The notes: a model not told the origin generated them from the sequence alone. DNA of 64,000 nucleotides from Diaprepes abbreviatus (GCA_034092305.1 JASJET010000007.1:2666001-2730000); one strand, 5' to 3'; shown: positions 44,926-56,902, counted from the first letter of the stretch. Program-made: numbers and translations.

Positions 44926-45700
44926 CATCTAGAGGTCGTTTGAAAGTCGCTAGCACTTTTTAAGGGTTTAATGACAAGAGATATAAGTTTCTTTATGTTG
45001 AATATTTACGACCTTGAAAATGACCTTGAACTTGATTTTCAACAACTACTTTGTTTTTCCGATAAGGAACCTACACTTTTTATTACAGAATTGGAAAGTA
45101 GCGAAAATTCACAGTCAAACGACATAAATGCTTTTTTCACTTCTAGGGGTCATTCGAAAGTCCAGCGCACTTGTCTGACAGAAAGAGGTTCGGAAAAAGG
45201 TTGACCTTAAAACGTATGTCCAAAGTCAAGGTCATAAACGTTAATGATTTTCAACATACAAAGTTTATGTCTCTTGTTATTAAAACCCTCGATTTCTAAG
45301 ACCTTGTGTTTTTCTGTCAGACAAGTGGGATTGACTTTCAAACGACTTCTAGATGTAAAAGACATGCAATATTTAAATCGTTGATGGAGAATTTTCCTTA
45401 ATTTCCATTGTACAATAAACAGTAGGAATTCCTAATCGAAAAGTAAAGTTCACCTTGAAGCAATCTCAAGATTATAAACGTTAAGGTCTTTCAACTTACA
45501 TTTTTTGTCATTGTGTGGAGTTTATAAACTTTTTTCAGTCAGAAGAGTAAGTTCTACCTTCAAATGATCTCTAGATGTGAAAAAAGCAATAACATATTTA
45601 TATTGTTCAATGGATAATTTTTCCTGCAATAAAAAGTACGAGTTAAAAAAAAACACAAAGTTGACCTTGAAATGACCTCGCTATACAAGTCCAAAGTCAG
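44926..45700. repeat. Inverted array of a ~200 bp degenerate repeat
   Basis: Units with CACATCTAGAGGTCGTTTGA (44927) and CACTTCTAGGGGTCATTCGA (45138) in one orientation; TCAAACGACTTCTAGATGT (~45337), TCAAATGATCTCTAGATGTG (~45560) and a weaker one at ~45660 in the other. The layout is foldback-like with a centre near 45250. The frame at 44971-45204 is a repeat translation. Confidence 0.7.
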
Positions 45701-46017
45701 TTTGACGATCAGAGACGTTTGGCCTCTTTAAAATAAAGAAACTTTTGTCTCTCGTTTTTTTGGAAAACTTGAGTATCAATTTTTAAATTGGGTACCTTAG
45801 ATACGTAGAAAACTGAAACCATTTTTAGGTAAGTTAACCTTTTAATAGACTTTATTTGCAAACTACACAAAATTTCTCCACAAAGGCAATATTCGCTGAC
45901 GTAAAAAGAAATGAAGCATATATCAAACACTATATAACAATACAATGTGATATATAAACGAAGTTGGTTAAAAATACGAATTCACCTAGAATTACTTCTA
46001 AAAAAACCTGTTCAACT

Positions 46018-46140
46018 ACTACGGCGCTGACTTCAAAAGTGCTAAGTAAATATACAATTATTTAATTAATTACAATTTATTACAGTTTATAATTAACCTT
46101 CTACTTTTTAGCGCAATTTTTTGAAGTTGATTTAGTTTTT
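46018..46140. repeat. Diverged copy of the palindromic terminal module
   Basis: GGCGCTGACTTCAAAAGTGC ... ACTTTTTAGCGCAATTTTTT GAAGTTG matches one arm of the 34085-34404 palindrome, next to a different internal repeat. Confidence 0.65.
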
Positions 46141-46185
46141 TTTTTTGGGAAAATAAATTACTATTGAGTCTATTAAAAAAAGTCA

Positions 46186-46291
<106 letters not shown>

Positions 46292-46599
46292 CATGAAAAA
46301 TAAAATCGAGCTTCATATTATTTTTTTGCACCAGAATTTTTCCTTAAAATTATGCCGTATGCTTAAATATAAAGATTTTGTTATCTTCATAACAATACAT
46401 TTTTTATATTTTTCATTGTTATCAGCATTATTAACTAAATACTCACAATGGGCTCTTACTATATCACTTGATCTGTGTTTATTTTTACATTTTTTTAAAG
46501 AGGTTTTTTGATATTAATAATAAAAATTGCAAGACTTTTATTATTTTTTCCCTTCACAGACCTTAATCAAATATTTGTTTTTAAATGATTAATAATATT

Positions 46600-46900
46600 A
46601 TTCACATATTTATCGACTAAGTTTCTTGTAATACCACATACTGGTTTAGCTTATAGCTTTACGCAAATAACTTATAACGGCCAAATAATATTTCTTATTA
46701 ACCTTTGGCCCTCCGCAAGAAATTATTGGTGAACTCCTCCTTTATAATTAAAGAAGACAGTGCTCTTGAATTTCATTTTAGACATATGCTTTTTCGTATT
46801 TGCTCTTATTTCAGCTGTTTTCATGTTAAACTCATATATCCATGTCTCATTGTCCAAGGCTCCTCTTAGCTTCTGGATGGAAGTTTTATCTTTTTACTAT
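46600..46900 (-). pseudogene. mariner transposase relic 1
   Basis: Minus strand: KLRGALDNETWIYEFNMKT (from a GDE(S/T)W.Y.Y motif; Asp to Asn), STVFFNYKGGVHQ*FLAEGQ (from TVFFDY.G.VH.EFLP.G), then a VNKEYYLAV-like segment. Short and stop-ridden; the irritans-like subfamily is a guess. Confidence 0.65.
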
Positions 46901-46959
46901 ATATACCACAATAAAATACATTTCTTTAATGAAATTCTTTTAAGCGTGATTTCAAACAG

Positions 46960-48040
46960 TTCTACATCTCCGATTGAGCCGAAATTATGTATAGACAAGG
47001 AGTTTTAATAAAAATATATGATTGTATTGAACTGATATGATAATGAAGTCCGAAAGTGTTTCCAGGACCTCCTCACTAGATAATAGATAATAGCAAACCT
47101 TCAATACAAGGTCGTGTTCAAGATCTTATGCATGAGTTGAAAAGTAATTAACGTAAGTCTTTGATTTATGACACTAGATCTGCCATATTTGGATTTGCTT
47201 GACTTACCTCAAAGAGCTTACACTGAATCTGAATGACTCTTTAGAAGTTTTTTGTTATGAAGCGTTAACAAGGGTACAGTGAAGAGTCGGATGATGATTA
47301 ACGGAACTCGTCAATAACATTAAAGTTGCCGTCTTTGAGTTCGATTGCCCCGTATTCATGCTCTAATGATGGAGTGAAGAGATAATCAAGAATATTCCTT
47401 AGTGACAAATTTTTTTGAATGGTTGTAAAGGTTCATACAGATATACTACAGTCAATCCATTGAGCATACATTTTGGGTTGGAAGCGATTTTTTTGGATTT
47501 TGTAGAAAGGTCGCCTGTACTTTTAAAACTGAGTTTCCTGGACTGAGAGTATTGTGGTATTTCTGTACATAATAAAAAAATTTAAAACTTTTATTAAAAG
47601 CTTTTGTCGTAAAAGTTAAAAATTAGGAATAAGCCGAAATATCGTGCAGTTTGAATTCTAAAATAAATGTAACCAGATATATCGACAGAATTAATAATCT
47701 TATTTTTAGGATGGTGTATGAAAAATAACACCCTCAATCCCGGAAAATCAGTTTTAAATTCTCATCCGCACAAGCTGCGAAAACTAACAAACAAATTACC
47801 GCCTAACTAAAATGCTAACTAGCCTAAATCTTTCAAAGTCCATTAATAATTCAGGGCCAAAAACACCTCCATATTCAAAATACGATTGATTGACGCAAAA
47901 CAGATATCGTCGATATGGATAGGATAATATTATCGAACAAAACAATAAGTCTTCAAAAAAATTGAAAACACTTATAGGAACTAAAGTAACGTATTCGATA
48001 TTAGTAATGGACTTATTTATGAATAGTGTCATAAGTTACG
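46960..48040. other. No gene recognised
   Basis: Open frames here (47796-48032) lack any family feature. Confidence 0.3.
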
Positions 48041-48621
48041 TTATAAGGCCTGTTCTCACTTACGGGTGTCCACCCTGGGTTTTTCACAGACGATAGAAAA
48101 CCGAGACATTTCGTTCACACTTGCCTCATGATTGGGGCGCCGAGCCTTGGGTGAAACGTTTTTGGAAAAAATCCCTAAAAAATAAGCTAATCAGCCTGAT
48201 TCATAGACATAAAATAAAGATACCAGATCGCGGATCCTATATAAAAAAGTTGGCACACGTTTAGAAACACAGAGAGCATTTTGGATGAGTAGTGCTTCTC
48301 TTTCTAACGGTGAAGGTAAAAACGATACTTCAGACGCCATCGGATACCACTTTTTACCTGACCGAAATTAGAGAGAGTGGTACTAGTCATCGGAAAAGCT
48401 TTACCTCTTTCTAAGCATGAGCCAACTTTCTTCTACAGGACCGCAGTCTAAGTAATATTAATTTCTCTTACGTCTATGACTATTAATTGCCCTTATATCT
48501 ATAGCCAGATCTCGCCATTATCCTCGCTTTTTGAATATTGTTTCGTATATTTTTTCTATTGTAAACGTTTTATTTTAAAAATTTTTACAATGACAGCAAA
48601 AAAGTAGATTATTTGGAGTAG

Positions 48622-49602
48622 ATGACTCTTATAGGGCTGTATGAAAACCATCCGATTCCATTGAAGTTGCAAAATATTCATTACAAAATGAAATGCTATA
48701 AAAACAGAATTATTGAAGCTGCGTGGATGCGATGACCAATCTCTGAATATAGATACGAGATGCAAAGTTCATACGTTAAGATTCTATTTTAATGGATAAA
48801 AATAAAGCGACTTCTTTAAAAATGGGTACGGGTACAGCAAAATTATATAAACCCACACTGTGGCGGTTTGAAAACTTGATGCTTTTAAAGAACGATGAAT
48901 GTATAATTTTATGTAATTTGGTAATCTAATAATTCAATAATTTCTAAGTACCAATACTATCCAAACAATTTGATATAGTATTGTGAAATTAAGCAACTTA
49001 AAAAATATGTAAATTACATATTTTTTTAATGAAAATATATGGAAATTTAATTTTGTAAGCAATTAAAGAGTCAGTCCAAAACTCTGACTCAGAAATACTT
49101 TTTGATACCTCAGTGGAAGAAATGAATATGGATATGACAAGCCCGACATGTTCCACAGCCTCTACGACAAAATCGACGTGTAATATTCAGCACAAATAAT
49201 AAGAAGCCATACAAGTGAAATGTTATAAGAAAATTGTAGAATAGATGACCTCTATAAATTTTCAAGTTACTGTTATTATATTTGTCCTAATTTATATGCT
49301 GGGTGCTTACCAACATTTAAAGTAAACATTATTATTAATCTGTGCAACCTTTAGTTATGTTAGACGTTCATCTATGGTTACATCAATATCCCTTTATAAA
49401 ATATGCTTTTACCTTTTTAAAATATGAATATATTTTTATTTTACGTGCACAGTTAGTTTAGTAATTAATTTAAAATATTATTTTTTTCAGACTAGTGAAA
49501 GCTGAACTTTCAAAAATCAAAAATAAAAGTGGGTTAAGAAAATTGAAACGAATAATAATGAATTCCATTTTTGAAGCACCAGAAGAGGAAGAAATAAATT
49601 AA
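48622..49602 (+). pseudogene. MADF/BESS-like partner protein relic
   Basis: 48622-48700 reads MTLIGLYENHPIPLKL then YKMKCYKNRIIEAAWMR, like a MADF (Myb/SANT-related) domain, with stops nearby. 49080-49176 reads NSDSEILFDTSVEEMNMDM. Acceptor TTTTTTTCAG (49481-49490) precedes a terminal exon (49491-49602) LVKAELSKIKNKSGLRKLKR then IIMNSIFEAPEEEEIN and stop, BESS-like, followed by AATAAA at 49623. Myb/MADF partner proteins are known for PIF/Harbinger. Assignment tentative. Confidence 0.4.
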
Positions 49603-49969
49603 TTTTTATTTTGGTTTCTAGAAATAAAACAGTTTCAAACATATATTGATTTATATATTAATCTAACAATTCACAATATAGAAATGCTAGAGAACTTTAA
49701 AACGGGCTGCTTAGAACCCTGCTTCTAACACGGGGTGGACATACACAGGTTTTTCCATAGGTTATTGTAATAGTTTTTCTTTAGTTACGTTTTTCGAAGG
49801 ACCATCAAAGTTTATAAATAAAAGAGCACCACAGCCGATTTCCTTGGTATTTATTAATAACAGTAAAAAGAAGTATTATAAAAATTGTTATTTACAGTAT
49901 TTCTCTTGAAATTGTATCATACGCCACTGCACTACTTTGTTACTTTACATTTATTATTTCACTTTACTT

Positions 49970-50443
49970 TTATTCCATCAAATCTACGAGAGAGGAAGAG
50001 ATTTTACTAATACAGGATTGCACACACCGTGCCTTTTTTTCCAGAGATTTACAACGAGCGTTTTCTTTTTCAACTTGAGAGAGTGAGATATTTCTTTTCT
50101 TTTTTACGCGAGCTGAGAGAGTTTTTATTACAAGAGCTGAGTACTTTCTGACCCTTTTCAAATGCAGAGAAGATATCTCTTTTTAATTCGTATTCACGTC
50201 CTGTTCCATCTTAAAACACCCGGTGGCAGTTAAAACTGCCAATCGCAATTTTTCCTGACGATACCGAAAGTATCGGTTTATCTCTCGGCTTAATTTCACC
50301 GGTGTTTCGCCTTTACTGCGGCAAGAATCAACTAGATCTAGTAAATCTTGGGAGCAATAAAAAATTAAAATATTATATTTCAACTTATTTAGAGGAAAAC
50401 AGCAACTTTTTAAAAAGGTTTTAGAATAACATTTTCTTGTCAA
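49970..50443 (-). pseudogene. Unrecognised protein, one frame broken by a single in-frame stop
   Basis: I do not recognise this family. One minus-strand frame runs 50443 to 49970 with a single TAA at 50185-50183. The first half has QDLLDLVDSCRSKGETPVKL, SREINRYFRYRQEKLRLAVL and TATGCFKMEQDV. The second half, in the same frame, is SSLHLKRVRKYSALVIKTL, VKKKRNISLSQVEKENARC and a helical end with a stop. It is rich in Lys/Arg and predicted helix, possibly coiled coil or nucleic-acid binding. Composition and frame length are far better preserved than in neighbouring relics. It lies inside the 48047-51483 element and may be its second gene. Confidence 0.5.
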
Positions 50444-51487
50444 TGATTAGAGAGTTTTAGCATGATCAAATTTACTTATTAGAATTAATTAGTGGAATTA
50501 TCTACTGACCCCGTGAATTGTGAATGTTTTCACAACAGAACACTTTTATACATTATATTTATTAAGTAGTAAGGCCACTGGCACATACAGGTTTTTTTTA
50601 TATTTAACCTCGTAACTAGAGGTTTCATTATAAATGGAGGATAAAAGCTTTAAATATAAAAGGTCTTTTATTTCTTCGGTATTATTTTTAAGATTTATTT
50701 GAAAAAACTGACACATCGTAAAGTAAAATATATTATCTGCTAGAATAGAAGCCCATTTTCACCAGATTTCAAAAATGTATAATAGTTACTGTTTAGGCTA
50801 GTCCTTATTCCAGTCTGAATTAACAATGAATTAATTTAAAAAACAAAAAGGTGTTTGGCACAACAAATGCAATCCATACTGAGAAGTTACAAGACACAAA
50901 TCCTGAATCTCGATGGTTATTTCAGGTATTATATCTGATATAGTCAAACGACCAAATGAAAATGAATATTGCAGGCCTGGCATGGTACTAAAGACCTCTC
51001 TCAAGCTGAAATTGCTTGTCTAAAAAGGGTGTATTCCATATTTTGGTTTTTTAAATTTCTTTTTACGTGCAAATGTGGCAGTTCAGCCAGAAGTTTAGAG
51101 TTCAATTCTTCTAAGCAAATTCTCAGATGTGGCTTTATCCATTCCCTAAACGCATTTCTTAGGACCATCATCTAATTCATTATTTATTAAAGACAAATTT
51201 CCTGTGTTCTACAGTAGCAACGGGTGAATCCACTATAAACGTTGCTTAGGTAAAAGAAGAGCTGGTAGTCCACAAATACGTCCAATTGCCTTTTAAAGTA
51301 ACATTAACATTACTTAGTGGTTTATTAAAACAAATCAAAAATACAGACAGAAAACAAATAGTCCGTCAACGCGTTACGGCATCTTTATATTCAGTTGATG
51401 GATCACAGCATAGACGAGGTATACGTCTTCTCCTATGGTCACTGGTAAAATCCGACGTGGTCATCCATAAGTGAGAACAGACCAATA

Positions 51488-53036
51488 GATTTTCAACAGG
51501 GGATATAACGCCCCCACCCTCCAGTTCGATTCAGTTCTCTCCTTGAAAAGTCTTGCCAAGTTTGTAACTAATGTTAACTATTACGCGATTTACGCAATTT
51601 AACTAGCTAGCATGTTAAGATAAGAATATGTGAGCTTTTAATGACTTGTTTACACAGCACGTGTACCGGATCGTACACAAACAAAGGCATGCAAGTCGAT
51701 GCGTAAACAATTTAAATCTATATAACATGGAGATCTAGAAACTAAATTCGCAATAGGTCAATAATCATAATAAATAATATAAAGGTGAATAGTTGATAAG
51801 TAAATCCATTGAAACCGTAGCAGAATTTGTCTTTAATCATGTCTGAATCTAAGAAGAAATACCGACAGTATAGTATTGAATATTTGAAGCAGTAATATAT
51901 GAATTGATATACTCTCCTGCAAATTAACTATAACCTATGTGTTAAATTTCCAGATTCCTGCGTTAGGAGTTTAACTGTGCTGGTTCATCTCAAACAAAAA
52001 CCAAAATAGTTTCATAATCAGTATACTTGTGACTATGGCTGGTCGTGAAATTATAAATTTTTATGCACAGAAAACTAACTGCCAAATGTTTAAACAAAAA
52101 AAGATGCAGAAACGGAGGGTTTTCTTGGATATTTCAACATAGCTATATGTGTCTAAAGTACGTGTTCAAAATTTGGAGCGGATCGATACAATGATTTTTC
52201 AAAATATCTTAACGTTGCATGAAAAAACGTTGTTTTGGGAAAAACGCGTTGAAAGTTTTGTTAGTGAAAAATTTATATTCTTGTGATCTAACATCGCTGG
52301 ACTCTGGACTTCGTGGAATCTTCAAAGCTAAGGCGGTTCAGAAACGATCAATGTCGTGCTCGCATGTCGGAGGCGGAGCACGAGCATGATAAGTTGAGCT
52401 CTTGAATGCGAAAAACGTATTTTAAAAAAATCGAATTTCTGGAATTGATAAAGTTGCTACCTCCTTAAATCAACACAATAATTTAAAATTATTTATTCAG
52501 AAATATTACACGTTTTTACTTTACATATAATTTTACTAAATCGAGAAGTCATTCTTAAATCAACTCAGCATACTATTTAGTGAGGGATCTACTAGTGCTA
52601 AGAATACTGTGAATTAGCATAAGTTGTTATGCGTTTTCTGACCAATATGCTCAACTAATTCATTATAATACAGTTATAGTTCTCTATAAACTTGAAACTG
52701 TGTAGTAGTCATGAAATCGTGAATTATTATATATTTTTAGTAGTAATATAATTAAAATAACAGGTGTATTCTTAAAAATTTTGTCTACTTTTTCATAATA
52801 ATACATATTTTCAGAATGTGAAATTGAATGCAAAGTCATTTCTATATTTATTTCAAAACATTTTTTGCACAAAGATTACAAGAAATAAAATATTTGAGGG
52901 ATAATATAAAAAATATATGTGTATAGTCATGATAGAAATAACTGATTGTACGTTGCCAAACAACGTTCAATAGTGATAATCTTCTTCAATTTATGTAACT
53001 ATCGTTCGTTCGTGAACTTTGACTCATGTAGTAAAA

Positions 53037-53038
<2 letters not shown>
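51488..53038. other. No gene recognised
   Basis: A short hairpin GTCGTGCTCG...GCACGAGCATGA at ~52352 is the only feature I noted. Confidence 0.3.

Positions 53039-53101
<63 letters not shown>
53039..53101. repeat. (TA)n tract
   Basis: About 31 TA dinucleotides. Confidence 0.95.
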
Positions 53102-53105
<4 letters not shown>

Positions 53106-53399
53106 CTGTTTGACCTTTAAATCTCAAAAATCAAATCAAAAATTTATGATGCTTTCAAAGCTCTGTCCAAAGGTAAAACATAAGCATACTCTTTTAATTA
53201 CTGTTGTAATTATTTGATTAAATTAACAATAACCACTTTAAACTCAAGTACTCAGTAGCTACAAAGGTATATCTAATTATTGACGCCGATAAAAACGACG
53301 GATATTTGATAAAAAAAAATGAAGTTTAGGTCGATATTTAAAATATTAAAAGCCAAGAAAAAATTCATAATACAAAATTTTGCGAAAATTCCATAGTAA

Positions 53400-53960
53400 A
53401 AACATGGAAAGATAAAATGGATACTGATTTGCTTTGTCGATAGCCACGCAATCGTCCACAAAGAGTTTGTATTTCGAAAATTCGAAAATTCTTGAGAAAC
53501 TTCGAAAAAAGGTGATGCCTATGAGACCAAACATGAAGGAGAACTGGGTGTTGCCATCATGACAATGCGCTGTATCATAGAGCAAGATTTTCTGGTCAGT
53601 AAAAACATTTTTGTGGCTCCTAAGCCTCTTTATCCACCTGACTTGAGTTCATGTGAGTTTTCCCTCTTGCCAAAATTAAAAAATCACCTCAAGGGATGTA
53701 ATTTCATATTTCCAGTGTTTTAAGAGTACAAAGATGCCATTTAGGGCAATTTTAATAATAACAAGGCAAAAAGAATAAAAAATGTATATCGACGTTTAGC
53801 GGCGTTAACGCTTTTCCGTTACCATTATTGATTACTTAAAATCGGAATTCTCCAACACTTTGATTATAGTACAAAGTTGGCTTTAGGAATGAGTAACAAA
53901 AAATAACATTTTTAACGCCTTAGCATATTTTCCGGAACTCCCGTCTGCTCAAAACTGAAC
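53400..53960 (+). pseudogene. mariner transposase relic 2
   Basis: Plus strand: SHAIVHKEFV (~53445), then after frameshifts CHHDNALYHRARF (~53554, catalytic D of HHDNAP.H), VAPKPLYPPDLSSCEFSLLP then KLKNHLKGC (53615-53700). That is the YSPDL(A/S)P(C/N)DFFLFPKLK block in which the last catalytic Asp (DFF) reads EFS. C-terminal half only. Confidence 0.8.
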
Positions 53961-54382
53961 GCAACCTACAGAGACGTGATAATAAGTCAGAACAAATTTC
54001 TCATTAACCCATTCTTGTTGGCTATTGAATTGACTTTAAAACAACAACCTGACTAGGAGTTTTCAGGGTCGTTGATTAAGAATCTAAGAACGTTTCTAGA
54101 AGTGCCAAAAATATTCGTATTGTACCTTATCGACGATATATACTTAGTCAGTCAAAATAAAACTAATCGATTAGCCAATATTTATTCTATTTTATGATAA
54201 GAATACATTAATTACAAAACAAATTGAAATTGCAATCTGAAATATTGCTTTGTCTATAACTGTGTTAGCACAGATTACATCTGCTCTTATAGCATACGGT
54301 TTTTCAATTAGTTGGGAACTAAAATAATGTCTCTAATATAAATGCATAAACTGGAATATTAACTATTGGGTAATTAAATAAT

Positions 54383-54486
54383 CGGCTCGGCCGTACATAT
54401 ACTAAAACTGGAATGATGCAGAGAAGATTAGCATGGCCCCTGCGCAAGGATGACATGCCAAATCGTGAAGCGTTCCACATTTTTTC
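54383..54486 (+). pseudogene. U6 snRNA pseudogene
   Basis: Matches spliceosomal U6 almost end to end: GTACATATACTAAAA, GATGCAGAGAAGATTAGCAT (with the AGAGA region), GGCCCCTGCGCAAGGATGAC, CGTGAAGCGTTCCACATTTT. Several substitutions (e.g. AAAACTGGAATGATG, GACATGCCAAATCG) and an altered 5' stem suggest a retrocopy. It is followed directly by LINE sequence. No convincing PSE upstream. Confidence 0.9.
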
Positions 54487-54862
54487 ATATCATTCATCCT
54501 CAAATCCCAGAACTAGCCAAAGAATTATCCAAATTTGCCTTAACTAATTAATAAGATGGACCAATAACCACGGATTCTCATTCTCTCCCAACAAATCACC
54601 TTGCATCCATTTCTGCAGGAAAAGGAATTGCCCTAGGTTACAAAACTTGGAAAAGCCAAATATTCCCATAGCTAACAATCCATCGTCTAAATTTCTGGAC
54701 ATAATATGCGATAACAAGTTACATTGAATGAAACACGTCAAATACCTCAGAACAAAGTGCCTTAAAGACATAGCCTTACTTAGAATCTTATCAGGAACAA
54801 TATGGGGTACAGTCTCCCTCTCAGTGCTATCCCTATACAATCCAAAATTGATTATGACAGCC

Positions 54863-54925
<63 letters not shown>

Positions 54926-55530
54926 CCAATTTCCTATATAAATATGTTAAATACCGTCCATAATACATCGATTAGACTGACATTAGATGCATTTCGTACA
55001 AGTCCAATATCTAGTCTTAATTGCATCAGTAGAATTCCCTCTCTTCACTACAGAAGACTAACCCTGCTTCTTCGGTATTCTTCAAGACTATGGAGTAAGA
55101 AAGAGCACCCTCTCCACGACAAATTCTTTATCTGCATAATATACAACTTTATCGTACCAGTCTCTTAATGCCAAACAGACTTCTAGAGGATATCTTGTTA
55201 GATCATAACTTACAATTGCCTCCATTCTTGGCATCTTACTCAACCTTTCCTCCATGGACAATATCTCCATATAGAATTAACTGCGCTCTTTTATTACATG
55301 ACAAAAAAATCCTCTTTTCCTATAATCGTAAGAAATTAATACAATAATATTATTATCAACGAATTTTGTTACTATAAAATTATATATACAGATGGATCAA
55401 AATCCCTTACATTGGTTGGTTCTGCTTTCTGAATTTATGATAGGTTGTATATCATTGGTTAAATGTCTCAATAGGTACAAAGTTAAAAGCGTTCGGAATT
55501 TTAAAATAAGGCTTGCTGAGGTATAAATAA
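54487..55530 (+). pseudogene. 5'-truncated I/Jockey-type LINE with RNase H, fused to U6
   Basis: Begins right after the U6 T-run: PELAKELSKFAL, HGFSFSPNKSPCIHF, LGNT-like segment, then KHVKYLRTKCLKDIALLRIL and SGTIWGT, the region after the YADD box. The frame is interrupted by a (TA)n tract at 54865, then resumes with INMLNTVHNTSIRLTLDAFR, TSPISSLNCISRIPSLHYRR and, at ~55387, IYTDGSKS, the RNase H active-site start. RNase H indicates an I-clade or related LINE. Frameshifted throughout. Confidence 0.82.
54865..54922. repeat. (TA)n tract inside the LINE coding region
   Basis: 29 TA dinucleotides replacing the conserved ~15 codons normally reading LDYG...Y between the two LINE blocks. Confidence 0.95.
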
Positions 55531-56038
55531 TTGTGTATTTTAATTGCTTAAGAATGGTTTCTAATAGTAGTCTTATTCTACTTCTAGGGGATTAAATAGG
55601 TTTCGAAATACCTAATAACTGTCATGGCTAATCAATTGGAGTGTTATTTTATAACATATAAAATGACGCCATGTCATATGACATTACAGTAGATAAAACA
55701 GTGTTACAGAACCTAAAGATCCAAATGATATTTTGTTCTTTAACTTCTAGGGGCTTGGAGTGGTTAAATTACTCCTAACAAGTATCTTGTGTATTATCGA
55801 CATATCATAGTATTAAGTCACCATGTTGTATGACGTTATATCAGATAATTTCGAGTCATATAACGTTGTAGCGATTACTTCGACTTTTTTATGATACATT
55901 GCATCAAACTGCGTGTCATCATGATATTTATTATTCAATGACTAATGATTGTCATGTAACAAGCTGCCACAATATATCAGTTCATGCCACAGTGCGTCAC
56001 AGAAGTAATTGAATGTCACTTTTTGTTCGAGCATATTA
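55531..56038. other. No gene recognised
   Basis: Several short self-complementary ATGTCATATGACAT-like stretches (e.g. ~55672 and ~55826-55866); significance unknown. Confidence 0.3.
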
Positions 56039-56902
56039 CCCTGTGACTTATCTTATTATTTCAATTTAGTTTGTGCTACTTGGTCATTGAACATTGAAGC
56101 ACTGAGCTATATGCAACAATTCATTTATACAGCTTTATAAAGAGGAGGTTTCTTAACAGTCCTCAGTCACCATCTTCATCATAATTTCCTGTAGTTATCT
56201 AATTACTCAGTTGCGTAAAAAGTCGAGGGATAAAGAATACATGCGCAGAAGTGTTAGGAAAGATATACAAATGCGCATAAGGTAAAGATTGACTGCATAC
56301 CTGTACATAAAGTTTAGAGAAGATAAGTACATAAAAATATGTACACATATGCACAAAAGCGTGCGCGATAATATTAGCACGTGCATAAGGTATATTCTGA
56401 TTGGATATGTAGTCAATATCTAATTTTTGCGCTCGACAATATTATATGTACTTGTGCGGAAGCTTAGATCTTCCTTGACCCTTCTGCGCATGGATGTAGT
56501 CAATCTCTAACGTATGCGCATGCCCACAACTTCACCAACCCTTCTCCACACTTACTCAGTCAATCTCAATATTGTGCGCATATGTACATCTTGTCTAACA
56601 ATGCTGCTCATATATGTATTTCTCTAGCGCTTCCGCATACATGTTCCGATTTATATCTTATGCGCACGCTTATATCTTCCCTAACCCTCCTGTGCTTGTA
56701 CGCAATCAATCTCTAGCTTGTGCGTTTGCCTAAATCTTTCCTGACTGTTCTCCGCATGTGTACATCTTTCCTAGCGTTTCTGCCCATGTGGTCTTTATCC
56801 CTAACCCTTCTGAGCAACTGAGAAACTGCGTATAGCGCATCGCTTCAATGATCAATGACCAAGTAACACAAGCTGAGACGAAAGAACAGGATAAGTCACA
56901 GG
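56039..56902. mobile_element. Foldback element with GC-richer minisatellite arms
   Basis: Outer ends CCTGTGACTTATC (56039) and GATAAGTCACAGG (ending 56902) are inverse. Both arms share ACTTGGTCATTGA and CTCAGTTGC, then a ~60-65 bp degenerate unit containing TGCGCAT and CCTAACCCTTCTG: inverted copies at 56200-56430, direct copies at 56470-56830. The left arm carries an extra ~80 bp. No coding capacity. Confidence 0.8.

Larger units (their letters stand above)
48047..51483. mobile_element. 3.4 kb element bounded by GGYCTGTTCTCACTTA inverted ends (PIF/Harbinger-like, tentative)
   Basis: The left end GGCCTGTTCTCACTTACGGG (48047) and right end (reverse complement GGTCTGTTCTCACTTATGGA, ending 51483) form an imperfect TIR of about 50 bp. 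GGCCTGTTC-type ends resemble PIF/Harbinger transposons. Inside are a MADF/BESS-like relic on the plus strand and an unrecognised ORF on the minus strand; no DDE transposase was recognised. Target duplication is not clear (TAA left, AAT right). Confidence 0.55.

Noticed and set aside
54383..54486. Functional U6 snRNA gene
   Set aside because: Several substitutions, damaged 5' stem, no clear PSE, and direct fusion to a LINE point to a retrocopy.
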